DNA of 5,843 nucleotides from a bacterium (GCA_013203265.1 JABMQK010000200.1:1-5843), one strand, 5' to 3'; numbered from the stretch's first letter, positions 1-5,752 are shown. Translations and numbers: made by a program. Notes: generated by a model not told the origin, from the sequence alone.

Positions 1-87
1 TAATAAAAATGGGATAAAACATACAGTCTGGTTTGAAAATGAAAAAAGTATCGAAAAAAAATTAAGGATTATCAGAAAATATAGAAT

Positions 88-303
88 TCAACATCTAGGG
101 TTCTGGCATCTCGGTATTTTAAGCCCCTCCTTATCAAAACCTCTCAAATCATTTTTGAAATAGGTTCCACCTATAACTCCAAATATAAATATAGGCACAA
201 AAAAATAATAAAACGGTTTAATTCTTGATCGGGCCAGATTTAGACCAACGTCTTCATCTTTAACTGCTACTTTGAAGGGGATTTTGAAGCGGCTTTGGAG
301 GGT
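88..303 (-). other. Open reading frame with one hydrophobic segment, possible gene remnant
   Basis: A 71-codon open stretch on the minus strand, running from just after a TAA (304-306) to a TGA (88-90). It overlaps the 3' end of the lipoprotein gene in another frame. Its translation includes an acidic stretch (VKDEDVGLNLA), basic residues (RSRIK), a hydrophobic run of about 17 residues (YYFFVPIFIFGVIGG), then a polar tail ending in CQNPRC. This order, basic residues followed by one membrane span, is protein-like. However, no ATG is present, and the only GTG lies inside the hydrophobic run. Poly-T DNA also yields Phe/Tyr/Ile codons by chance. It could be the tail of a decayed gene, a frameshifted extension of the lipoprotein, or noise. 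I do not recognise a family. Confidence 0.2.
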
Positions 304-722
304 TTATCCTTTTCTTTAAAAAGTGGAGAAATAGAAATAATAAGGTGACTTTTCCTGCCTGTGTATTCAAACTTGACTATGCATATTTCGCTATCTTTTT
401 CAAAACTAAGAAAAGTTTCTTTGCTCTCAATAATATTTAATATTCGCCAACCGTAATTTGGCATATTTTCCTTATAAAATTTGACAATTCTATAAGGAAA
501 ACTCTTGCCATAATACTCTAATACGCCTACTCTAAGTTTTCCGGATTCAGAAATAAAAGACTTTAAAGGAAGAAATTTAAAACCTGAGGGGACCGGCAGG
601 TCTTCAAAACGCGATAAATCTGATACGCCTAAATCCTCCTCCTTAAGATGATAGTATCCCGTAGTGGCGCACCCACAAATAAAAATAGTCAAAAAAAGAA
701 TAACAAAAAATCTATTCCTCAT
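267..722 (-). CDS. Small lipoprotein of unknown function
   Basis: Encodes 151 residues. The N-terminus (MRNR, then a hydrophobic core FFVILFLTIFI) ends in a lipobox-like ICGC, placing the lipidated cysteine at C18. The product should therefore be processed by signal peptidase II and anchored to a membrane facing the periplasm or outside. The mature part (about 19-135) is mixed alpha/beta in character, with motifs LPVPSGFKF (42-50), RVGVLEYYG (64-72), KFYKENMPNYGWRI (81-94) and a strand-like LSFEKDSEICIVKF (105-118). It ends in a low-complexity Lys/Ser/Pro tail (about 136-151). The layout 'P.P.GF ... G.L.Y.G ... FYK..MP..GW' resembles an unnamed lipoprotein family I associate with Omnitrophota-like genomes; this is from memory. 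No catalytic motif is visible. It has its own promoter candidate 9 bases upstream and appears monocistronic. No clear Shine-Dalgarno sequence precedes the ATG (TTAAG only). Confidence 0.85.
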   Translation of the reverse strand: MRNRFFVILFLTIFICGCATTGYYHLKEEDLGVSDLSRFEDLPVPSGFKFLPLKSFISESGKLRVGVLEYYGKSFPYRIVKFYKENMPNYGWRILNIIESKETFLSFEKDSEICIVKFEYTGRKSHLIISISPLFKEKDKPSKAASKSPSK

Positions 723-730
723 CTTAATTT

Positions 731-759
731 AGATTAACAACTTAAGATTAAATTGTCAA
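731..759 (-). promoter_or_regulatory. Putative sigma-70 promoter of the lipoprotein gene
   Basis: On the minus strand a perfect -35 box TTGACA (754-759) is followed after 17 bases by TAATCT (731-736), which keeps the key T, A and final T of the -10 consensus. Transcription would start around 724, only about two bases before the ATG at 722. The mRNA would then be leaderless or nearly so, which agrees with the absence of a ribosome-binding site. The -10 box is only a partial match, so this is moderately supported. Confidence 0.4.
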
Positions 760-771
760 TTAATATTTTAG

Positions 772-806
772 AGATTGCTGAAAAAACCTCAGCAAGGCAG
801 CAATCT
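772..806. repeat. Left terminal hairpin of the element
   Basis: AGATTGCTG (772-780) pairs with CAGCAATCT (798-806) around a 17-base loop. An alternative smaller stem uses TTGCTG (775-780) and CAGCAA (790-795) around nine bases. The two folds are mutually exclusive because CAGCAA occurs twice, at 790-795 and 798-803. No strong T-tract follows on either strand, so a terminator role is unlikely. Confidence 0.5.
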
Positions 807-808
807 TT

Positions 809-889
809 GATTACAGTGATTAAGGTAGATTACAGAGATTATTTTATCGACGAGAAAAATCTCCGCAATCTTTTATAATCTCCGTAATC
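809..889. repeat. Four 13-mer repeats forming an inverted-repeat core
   Basis: Two direct copies, GATTACAGTGATT (809-821) and GATTACAGAGATT (828-840), are followed after 17 bases by two inverted copies, AATCTCCGCAATC (858-870) and AATCTCCGTAATC (877-889). Both pairs have a 19-base period with 6-base spacers. The 32-base arms agree at 24 of 32 positions when folded. Three of the eight mismatches are A:C on the plus strand, and these become G:U wobbles in a minus-strand RNA. A long hairpin in the transcript of the flanking minus-strand genes is therefore plausible. This is not a CRISPR array: spacers are too short and the pairs are oppositely oriented. Confidence 0.6.
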
Positions 890-890
890 A

Positions 891-930
891 GAGGTCGCTG
901 AAGCATTCTTATGAGTTTTTCAGCGACCTC
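891..930. terminator. 12-bp perfect hairpin, element end and possible terminator
   Basis: GAGGTCGCTGAA (891-902) is perfectly complementary to TTCAGCGACCTC (919-930) around a 16-base loop. It lies 28 bases beyond the stop codon of the minus-strand nuclease gene and could mark or protect the 3' end of that mRNA. The only T-run (TTTTA, 931-935) follows the stem on the plus strand, where no gene reads toward it, so a standard intrinsic terminator for the nuclease is doubtful. It doubles as the right end of the MITE-like unit. Confidence 0.35.
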
Positions 931-958
931 TTTTATCTGTGAAGTGGGAAAAAGAATC

Positions 959-1942
959 TTAAGGAATGTTTAAAATTTCTTTCTTCTTTATATATTCGCC
1001 CTCTTTAAATGTATCAAATAATAATTTAATCATAGTTAATTCTTCTTCAGGCATTTTTTTATCCTTCAGAGCTACAAACTCATTAAGTGTAATAATCATT
1101 CTCCAACCTTCATACTCGCCAATGACAACTCCTTCTTGCCTCTCAATTTCATCTGTTGCTTCTATTATAAACATCGTCTTTTGAAAATCAGTTAATTGAT
1201 GCCAGTTTTTGTTGGTAACCTCATAGCCATCCCACCACGCTTTATCGGCAGGAAAGAAACAAGTATCAGGAATATCATCTCCGTATTCATAGATGCTACT
1301 TCTGTTATCAGGGAATGGATTAAAATCTATAATCTCACCATCTACAACAGTAGCAATCATATCTCTTCCTGTTCCTGATTCTTTACGAATAAAGTATTCT
1401 CTATCGCCATCCTTGTAGTAATTAGTAATATTGTCTTTGGTATAACCAGCTTCTTGTAGTTCTTTAGACAACTCTTGAGTATAAACAGAATGGACTTTCC
1501 ATAATCCCTTCTTCTTCTCTCTTGCCACTCTATACAGCCTTTTAAATAAATTAGTATGTCTGATATTGGGCGCGATAGTCATAGGCGTAGCATAGCCTGC
1601 TTTAATTATCATAGCGTTAATAAATATATTTTCATTAAACTGAATATTAAAAACATAAGCCAATAATCTACCGTATTCATCTTTTTCCTGAACATCAAAC
1701 TCTAATTTTACACGTTTTCCTTCTACAAGTTTTTTTGTAAACTCAAATGCTTTTTCGCCTTGCTCTGTGTCCATCTCTGGAGCGTCTATGCCAATAAGCC
1801 TAACCCTCTCTCCATTAACAAGCAATAAAACATCACCATCGATAACTCGTTTAACTTCTGATATGTAAACATTGTTATCTTGAGCACACACAGGACAAAA
1901 CAGGAAGAATAATATTAGAATAGGTAAGAGTAGAGATTTCAT
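959..1942 (-). CDS. Secreted staphylococcal-nuclease-like (thermonuclease) protein with a novel C-terminal extension
   Basis: Encodes 327 residues. A hydrophobic signal peptide (about 1-20, MKSLL...PVCA) with a plausible signal peptidase I site before Q21 predicts export. Residues about 25-150 form an SNase/TNase fold. They include VIDGDV (33-38; the usual DGDT has Val for Thr), VRLIGIDAPE (47-56) and DEYGRLLAYVF (88-98), ending in KKKGLW (143-148). By alignment with S. aureus nuclease, the catalytic Arg35, Glu43 and Arg87 correspond to R48, E56 and R92, and the calcium ligands Asp21 and Asp40 to D37 and D53, so the enzyme should be active as a Ca2+-dependent phosphodiesterase on DNA/RNA. Residues about 151-327 are not part of the family core. 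They are acidic and Trp/Tyr-rich with no domain I recognise. The gene has its own promoter and no co-directional partner within 200 bases. Likely roles are extracellular nucleic acid degradation for nutrients or biofilm turnover (inference). No convincing Shine-Dalgarno sequence is seen; the start is chosen because it gives the full signal peptide. Confidence 0.92.
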   Translation of the reverse strand: MKSLLLPILILFFLFCPVCAQDNNVYISEVKRVIDGDVLLLVNGERVRLIGIDAPEMDTEQGEKAFEFTKKLVEGKRVKLEFDVQEKDEYGRLLAYVFNIQFNENIFINAMIIKAGYATPMTIAPNIRHTNLFKRLYRVAREKKKGLWKVHSVYTQELSKELQEAGYTKDNITNYYKDGDREYFIRKESGTGRDMIATVVDGEIIDFNPFPDNRSSIYEYGDDIPDTCFFPADKAWWDGYEVTNKNWHQLTDFQKTMFIIEATDEIERQEGVVIGEYEGWRMIITLNEFVALKDKKMPEEELTMIKLLFDTFKEGEYIKKKEILNIP

Positions 1943-1970
1943 ATACTAACCATACTTTATAATAGTACTA

Positions 1971-1999
1971 ATGATACTCCTGCAGAGTTATTTAGTCAA
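1971..1999 (-). promoter_or_regulatory. Predicted sigma-70 promoter of the nuclease gene
   Basis: On the minus strand TTGACT (1994-1999) is followed by exactly 17 bases and TATCAT (1971-1976). Each box matches five of six consensus bases. Transcription would start near 1964, giving a leader of about 22 bases before the ATG at 1942. The position and spacing fit well. No operator-like palindrome is evident around it. Confidence 0.6.
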
Positions 2000-2109
2000 T
2001 CTCAAAATTATGAGCAATGTTAGTAAATCATTATCTAACTTTCTTACATCGTAGCGCCTGATCACAACAGGAAAAAGCGGGGTAAAATCGAACAAACATT
2101 TTATATCAC

Positions 2110-2128
2110 TGCCTGCCAATAGCAGGCA
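2110..2128 (-). terminator. 7-bp GC-rich hairpin after the carbohydrate operon
   Basis: TGCCTGC (2110-2116) and GCAGGCA (2122-2128) form a perfect stem with a five-base loop. It begins 17 bases past the stop codon of the last operon gene. On the minus strand the stem is followed by GTGATATAAAATG, which is AU-rich but not a true U-tract, so termination may be weak or the hairpin may only protect the mRNA end. The GCCTGC...GCAGGC palindrome also looks like a short interspersed repeat. Confidence 0.4.
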
Positions 2129-2145
2129 TTCTGTAAATTTTGTCT

Positions 2146-2622
2146 TCACCTAAATTGAACCTTTACTTTTGGACGGGTAAAGTAGTAGATAAAAATACCC
2201 CAAAAAGCAATATCAAGAATATAATGGACTATCAACGAAATCAATGCCAATGAAGAAAAAGTTATTCCGGGAGCTGCTGTTAATAAATGACCAAATTGTT
2301 GATCAAGATAATTGGTATGACGCAGAAAAGCAGAATAAGGATGTTTCCAATAAAGGGTGCAGATGGTAAAGACTCCCAGCGCTATGCCCAATTTTCTAAA
2401 GATATTTTTTGATCGCAAAATTCCAACAGCTATAGTCAATCCTAATATTCGCTGAAACAATGAAAAACAATGACGCACCACCACCAACCATTCTGGCATA
2501 CAGGTAAGCATATTCTCTCTATACCAATCATACTGTGACACTAATAAATGTATATGAATTAATGAACTAACAATAATTAATACACCAAAAATTATGACAC
2601 CTTTCGGTCTTCTATTTTTCAT
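2146..2622 (-). CDS. Small polytopic membrane protein of unknown function
   Basis: Encodes 158 residues from the ATG at 2622. An in-frame ATG 33 bases upstream (2655) exists, but the strong AAGGAGGA just before 2622 and the ATGA overlap with the upstream gene favour the shorter form. About four or five hydrophobic segments are visible: 8-29 (GVIIFGVLIIVSSLIHIHLLV), about 52-69, 77-92, and 117-148, which may be two helices. A basic N-terminus (MKNRRPKG) and the basic tail YYFTRPKVKVQFR suggest where the cytoplasmic faces lie. The loop YWKHPYSAFLRHTNYLDQQFG (91-111) is rich in Trp, His and Tyr and may be functional. It resembles an unnamed membrane family that I associate with Omnitrophota-like genomes, but I cannot assign a Pfam family. 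Its position as last gene of a sugar-modification operon suggests, without proving, a role at the membrane in handling the lipid-linked product. It could equally be an unrelated passenger. Confidence 0.85.
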   Translation of the reverse strand: MKNRRPKGVIIFGVLIIVSSLIHIHLLVSQYDWYRENMLTCMPEWLVVVRHCFSLFQRILGLTIAVGILRSKNIFRKLGIALGVFTICTLYWKHPYSAFLRHTNYLDQQFGHLLTAAPGITFSSLALISLIVHYILDIAFWGIFIYYFTRPKVKVQFR

Positions 2623-3908
2623 ATTTTCCTCCTTGACAATGATACATCTGGGCATCTTTTACTTATAATTTCAATCTCTGAAAGTGGTATTAATAGATTT
2701 CCGCCATCCTCCAAATATTTTCTTTCTTTTTTCAAAAAATAATCTTTGAAATACCAAGGTAAAATAAATAAATAGTTTGCGTCTATTATTTTTGCTGCTT
2801 CCTCGGATATAATCGGGATATATGTTCCAGGAGTATAACATCCAAACTTATCCTCATTAATCTCAGCAATAAAAGGAATATCTTCTTGAGTAAACCCACA
2901 AAACTGCAGTATCACATTGCCCTTAGTAGAAGCACCATAACCAATTATCACCTTATTATCGACTTTTATATCCTGAATAGCTTTGCGCAATTGATTTCGA
3001 TGTTTGTAAACACGCTGTTTGAATGCTTCATAAGGCCTTAAGGTATTTAATCCTTTGCTTTCTTCTTCAAACAAAATCTTCTCTACAAGAGAGGTATTCT
3101 CATCAAAAGAAGAACCAATCTTAGCAACAACTACCAAGAAACTCCCACCGTTTACGTCGTTTAGTTCAATGTCAATGATTTTGAAACCCACTCTATCTGT
3201 CATCCATTTGACCTGCTTAAGTCTATAATACTCTAAATGTTCATGGCAAATGGTATCATAGGAATTCATTTCTAGCATAATGGGCATATAGTTCTGCTCA
3301 AAGACCCAAACTCCTTCATCATCCAGGATATCATATATCTGTTTCATAAATTCCATGGGTGACTCTAAATCATAAAACATAGCAATTGATGTAACAATCT
3401 TTACCTTCTTACCCTTAAAGTTTCGTTTTATGTAATCAGCACAAAAAAAATCAGGAATGAGTTGTATGTGCTCAGGGTAATACTTCCTGAACTTATTTCC
3501 TGCAGGATCGATACCTACCAAAATATATTCATCCTTAGGATATGCCTGCAAAAGAGTGCTATCATTGCTTCCAATATCAAGGATAATATCGCCTGGGACA
3601 AGAAGCATAAAATCTACAATCTCTTTAACCTTATCCTGTAAATGTTCAACCATTGATTTATTAATACCTGAACGATAACCATAGTTTTCACCAAACAGTT
3701 CTTTAGGGTTATAAGAATGTCGTAATTGTAGGAGGCCACAGCCATCATCTCTATTTTCTAGGCACTTAACTAACTCTAATGGCCCAAAAGAAATTTCCTG
3801 ATCTTTAGTTCTGGGAAAGATGCCTGTTAAAGCCTGATTTCCTAAATTAATAATGGAAACTAAATTTTTATTAGAGCATACTCGACACTTTTTTATTTCT
3901 TTATACAT
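2619..3908 (-). CDS. SAM-dependent sugar C-methyltransferase (NovU/TylC3/TcaB9-like)
   Basis: Encodes 429 residues, a typical length for nucleotide-sugar C-methyltransferases, which add a methyl branch to a carbon next to a keto group of a deoxy-sugar nucleotide. Three parts are visible. The first is an N-terminal zinc-binding module with C8-x2-C11 and two later cysteines, C49 and C57. The second is a class I methyltransferase core with the SAM-binding loop LDIGSNDSTLL (110-120), GIDPAG (132-137) and the family hallmark CHEHLEYY (221-228), whose His/Glu/Tyr residues are implicated in substrate deprotonation in TcaB9-type enzymes. The third is a C-terminal Rossmann-like domain with GYGASTKGN (323-331) and CYTPGTYIPI (357-366). 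All key motifs are intact. The gene starts within the 3' end of the glycosyltransferase gene (16-base overlap) behind TTAAGGATAA and ends with an ATGA overlap into the membrane protein. Together with the aminotransferase it points to a branched amino or deoxy sugar; the exact substrate (dTDP-, GDP- or CDP-linked) cannot be read from the sequence. Confidence 0.9.
   Translation of the reverse strand: MYKEIKKCRVCSNKNLVSIINLGNQALTGIFPRTKDQEISFGPLELVKCLENRDDGCGLLQLRHSYNPKELFGENYGYRSGINKSMVEHLQDKVKEIVDFMLLVPGDIILDIGSNDSTLLQAYPKDEYILVGIDPAGNKFRKYYPEHIQLIPDFFCADYIKRNFKGKKVKIVTSIAMFYDLESPMEFMKQIYDILDDEGVWVFEQNYMPIMLEMNSYDTICHEHLEYYRLKQVKWMTDRVGFKIIDIELNDVNGGSFLVVVAKIGSSFDENTSLVEKILFEEESKGLNTLRPYEAFKQRVYKHRNQLRKAIQDIKVDNKVIIGYGASTKGNVILQFCGFTQEDIPFIAEINEDKFGCYTPGTYIPIISEEAAKIIDANYLFILPWYFKDYFLKKERKYLEDGGNLLIPLSEIEIISKRCPDVSLSRRKI
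2627..2634 (-). promoter_or_regulatory. Ribosome-binding site fixing the start of the membrane protein
   Basis: AAGGAGGA on the minus strand lies four bases before the ATG at 2622 and is the best Shine-Dalgarno match in the window. It sits inside the last codons of the methyltransferase gene. It argues against the upstream in-frame ATG at 2655, which has no comparable site. Strong independent initiation together with the ATGA stop/start overlap suggests coupled but efficient translation. Confidence 0.8.
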
Positions 3909-4618
3909 TTATCCTTAATCCTTGCCTTATAGATCAATTTAAGCGCTGCGACAAAGTATTGAAAGAAAACTCCTAAAAATCTTCTATTGCCTTTACCTCC
4001 CCTTCTTTTACCATTCACTGCAGGCATTTGGAGAATATCTGCTCTATTTTTTTGAAGATAGTATAATAAACGCATGCAGAAATCCCCATAACCCCAAAAA
4101 ATGTTATCATAATTAAGCTGTTCTATCGTTTCTCTCTTAATTGCAAAAAATCCATAGAGACTGTCTAAAATCTTTCCTCCCACCATAAACCGAATAAAAA
4201 CATTAAAAACCCAACTTAAAATCTGATGCAAGAGATTATTCATTCCTCCGCCATAGAGAAACCTCGAAGCAAACACACAATCATAATGTAAGAGTGATTG
4301 AACCATAAAAGAAAGATATTCAGGCTTATGGTTAAAATCAGAATCCATTACTATAAAAATCTGCCCCTTGGCATTCTCAAGGCCACAACGGATTGAGTTC
4401 GCCAAGCCATGATTTTTAGTTCGAAGAATAGCTTTTACATAAACATAATTAAGGTCTAAAACAACCTGGTATGTTCCATCAGGACTATCATCATCTACTA
4501 CCAGAATTTCATGATTGTAATCTCTCAGTTCGCTATGAATGCGATTTATCAGCGCTACTATATTTAATCTTTCATTAAGCGTCGGCAAAATTACAGATAT
4601 CTTTTTATTTACAGGCAT
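3893..4618 (-). CDS. Family 2 glycosyltransferase, polyprenol-phosphate sugar transferase type
   Basis: Encodes 241 residues, the size of soluble DPM1-like dolichol/polyprenol-phosphate mannosyltransferases. It has the GT-A fold landmarks in order: SVILPTLNE (8-16), VVDDDSPDGT (40-49), RTKNHGLANSIRCGL (66-80), the metal-binding DSD of MDSDFNHKPE (91-100), ASRF (117-120) and LDSLYGFFAIKR (151-162), equivalent to the acceptor-loop region. A basic VNGKRRGGKGNRR segment (201-213) sits where relatives carry a GxSK-like loop. There is no C-terminal transmembrane pair, so it is probably a peripheral enzyme that transfers a sugar from a nucleotide donor to a lipid phosphate or similar acceptor on the cytoplasmic face. 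It starts one base after the aminotransferase stop codon and overlaps the methyltransferase gene by 16 bases, so it is very likely translationally coupled. Donor sugar is unknown; assignment as a true dolichyl-phosphate mannosyltransferase would be over-precise. Confidence 0.9.
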   Translation of the reverse strand: MPVNKKISVILPTLNERLNIVALINRIHSELRDYNHEILVVDDDSPDGTYQVVLDLNYVYVKAILRTKNHGLANSIRCGLENAKGQIFIVMDSDFNHKPEYLSFMVQSLLHYDCVFASRFLYGGGMNNLLHQILSWVFNVFIRFMVGGKILDSLYGFFAIKRETIEQLNYDNIFWGYGDFCMRLLYYLQKNRADILQMPAVNGKRRGGKGNRRFLGVFFQYFVAALKLIYKARIKDKCIKK

Positions 4619-4619
4619 C

Positions 4620-5720
4620 CTATTTTCTTATTGTTTTTAGTTTATCACAAATAAAAGAGATTTCATCTTCAGTGAGCGTATTGAATGAAGGTAAACTAAT
4701 AACATTTGCGCCTATATCTTCGGCAATAGTCAAAGTAGGTGCATTATATAATGGCATGAGACTAAATGGATAAAATCCAGGTCTAGTCTCTATACCAAAC
4801 TCTAATAATGCTTTTATCAAAAAATCTCTATCCCCCTTAAAGAATTTGGAATCTATCTTTAAAACAATTGCCCAAACAATTGGTGCTACCTCTGGTTTAA
4901 AATACTGAAAGGTAATTCCTGGTTCATTGGCTAAATGTTTTAAATAAAGACTATGGACTCTTTGTCTATCGGATATAATACTATTTAGATGTTCTAACTG
5001 GCCACAGCCAACAGCAGCCTGTAAATTAGTAAGTCGAAAATTATAACCTACTACATCATGCCAGTAGTGTTTATCTTTACGCATGCCGTGGTCACGAATT
5101 ATACGCATTTTGTCATGCAATCCCTTATCAGACGTTAGAACGAAACCACCCTCACCCATAGTGATTGTTTTAGTCGCCTGAAAACTGAAACACCCTATGT
5201 CACCAAAAGTACCAGCACATTTTCCTTTATACTTTGATAGAGCTGCTTCTGCCGTATCTTCTATAATATAAAGGTGGTGTTTTTTTGCCAAGTTATTCAA
5301 GGTATCCATATCACACACATTGCCATATACATGGACAGCAAAAATGGCCTTTGTTTTACTGGTTATATATTTTTCTACTGAATTAGGATCGATGCACCAC
5401 GTTAATGGATCGACATCAACATAAACAGGTATAGCCCCTGCCTCAATAACTATATTAGCAGGTGTAACAAATGTAAATCCAGGTACAATCACTTCATCTT
5501 TAGGACCAATACCGAGTGCCAAAATGGCTAATTGTAAAGATGCGGTTCCATTACAAGTTGTTATGCCATACTCTGAACCATTGTATCGTCTAAACTCATC
5601 TTCAAATTTATCTACGTAATAACCTCCTGAAACCCATGTAGACTCAAATGCGTCTAGTAAATATTCTTTCTCTTTGCCGTAAAATGTTGGTTTTGCCCAA
5701 GGAATTCTAATATTGATCAT
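4620..5720 (-). CDS. DegT/DnrJ/EryC1/StrS-family PLP-dependent sugar aminotransferase
   Basis: Encodes 366 residues, full length for the family, which transfers an amino group (usually from glutamate) to a keto group of a nucleotide-linked deoxysugar in the cytoplasm. Visible motifs: the opening IPWAKPTFYGKEKEYL and STWVSGGYYVDKFE (27-40); TCNGTASLQLA (55-65), which binds the PLP phosphate; VDVDPLTWCIDP (101-112); VHVYGNVCDM (129-138); EDTAEA (154-159) with D155 facing the PLP ring nitrogen; and SFQATKTITMGEGG (179-192) with K184 as the Schiff-base lysine. GYNFRLTNLQAAVG (225-238) and GIETRPGFYPFSLMPLY (309-325) follow. The WCID, EDxAEA and ETRPxFYP signatures resemble C4-aminotransferases such as perosamine synthase, although the lysine context differs from the SFYGNK of classical PerA, so the substrate remains open. 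A GAGGA site 11 bases upstream supports the start. The gene follows an unidentified gene by 32 bases and precedes the glycosyltransferase by one base. Confidence 0.95.
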   Translation of the reverse strand: MINIRIPWAKPTFYGKEKEYLLDAFESTWVSGGYYVDKFEDEFRRYNGSEYGITTCNGTASLQLAILALGIGPKDEVIVPGFTFVTPANIVIEAGAIPVYVDVDPLTWCIDPNSVEKYITSKTKAIFAVHVYGNVCDMDTLNNLAKKHHLYIIEDTAEAALSKYKGKCAGTFGDIGCFSFQATKTITMGEGGFVLTSDKGLHDKMRIIRDHGMRKDKHYWHDVVGYNFRLTNLQAAVGCGQLEHLNSIISDRQRVHSLYLKHLANEPGITFQYFKPEVAPIVWAIVLKIDSKFFKGDRDFLIKALLEFGIETRPGFYPFSLMPLYNAPTLTIAEDIGANVISLPSFNTLTEDEISFICDKLKTIRK

Positions 5721-5752
5721 TTAGTCTATTGTCCTCGAGTCGGTTATTTATT

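Larger units (their letters stand above)
771..930. mobile_element. 160-bp MITE-like palindromic element
   Basis: A non-coding unit with inverted ends. The left end (771-785, GAGATTGCTGAAAAA) matches the reverse complement of the right end (916-930, GAGGTCGCTGAAAAA) at 13 of 15 positions, and the similarity runs on into ACCTC/ACTC. Each end is also a hairpin: 772-780 pairs with 798-806 (9 bp), and 891-902 pairs with 919-930 (12 bp perfect). Between them lies an inverted pair of 32-base arms made of 13-mer repeats (809-840 and 858-889). The pentamer TTTTA occurs immediately outside both ends (766-770 and 931-935) and could be a target-site duplication, though AT-rich sequence makes a chance match possible. 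It carries no ORF, so any transposition would be in trans. It lies between the nuclease and lipoprotein genes, just upstream of the lipoprotein promoter. The structure is seen directly; the mobile origin is inference. Confidence 0.5.

Noticed and set aside
39..65. Short Lys-rich plus-strand peptide starting at 39
   Set aside because: The frame stops after eight codons (MKKVSKKN).
88..131. AAGGAGG sequence on the minus strand (125-131) as the start of another small gene
   Set aside because: The next ATG codons open frames of only four and ten residues, so no protein of useful length follows.
809..889. CRISPR array
   Set aside because: The repeats are 13 bases with 6-base spacers, and two of the four are inverted. 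CRISPR repeats are longer, direct, and separated by unique spacers of about 30 bases.
966..1378. Two plus-strand open frames (966-1184 and 1196-1378)
   Set aside because: They are antisense to the nuclease gene, whose reading frame has a signal peptide and a full catalytic motif set. Their translations are Ser/Ile-rich without any domain, and no ribosome-binding site or promoter supports them.
2001..2056. Small palindromes between the nuclease promoter and the operon end (CTCAAAATTATGAG, CCTGATCACAACAGG)
   Set aside because: Stems are only four base pairs, as expected by chance in AT-rich DNA. They show no relation to the promoter boxes that would suggest an operator.
2623..2655. Longer start for the membrane protein at 2655
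   Set aside because: The extra 11 residues (MPRCIIVKEEN) lie within the methyltransferase gene and lack a nearby Shine-Dalgarno site, whereas AAGGAGGA sits correctly before the ATG at 2622.
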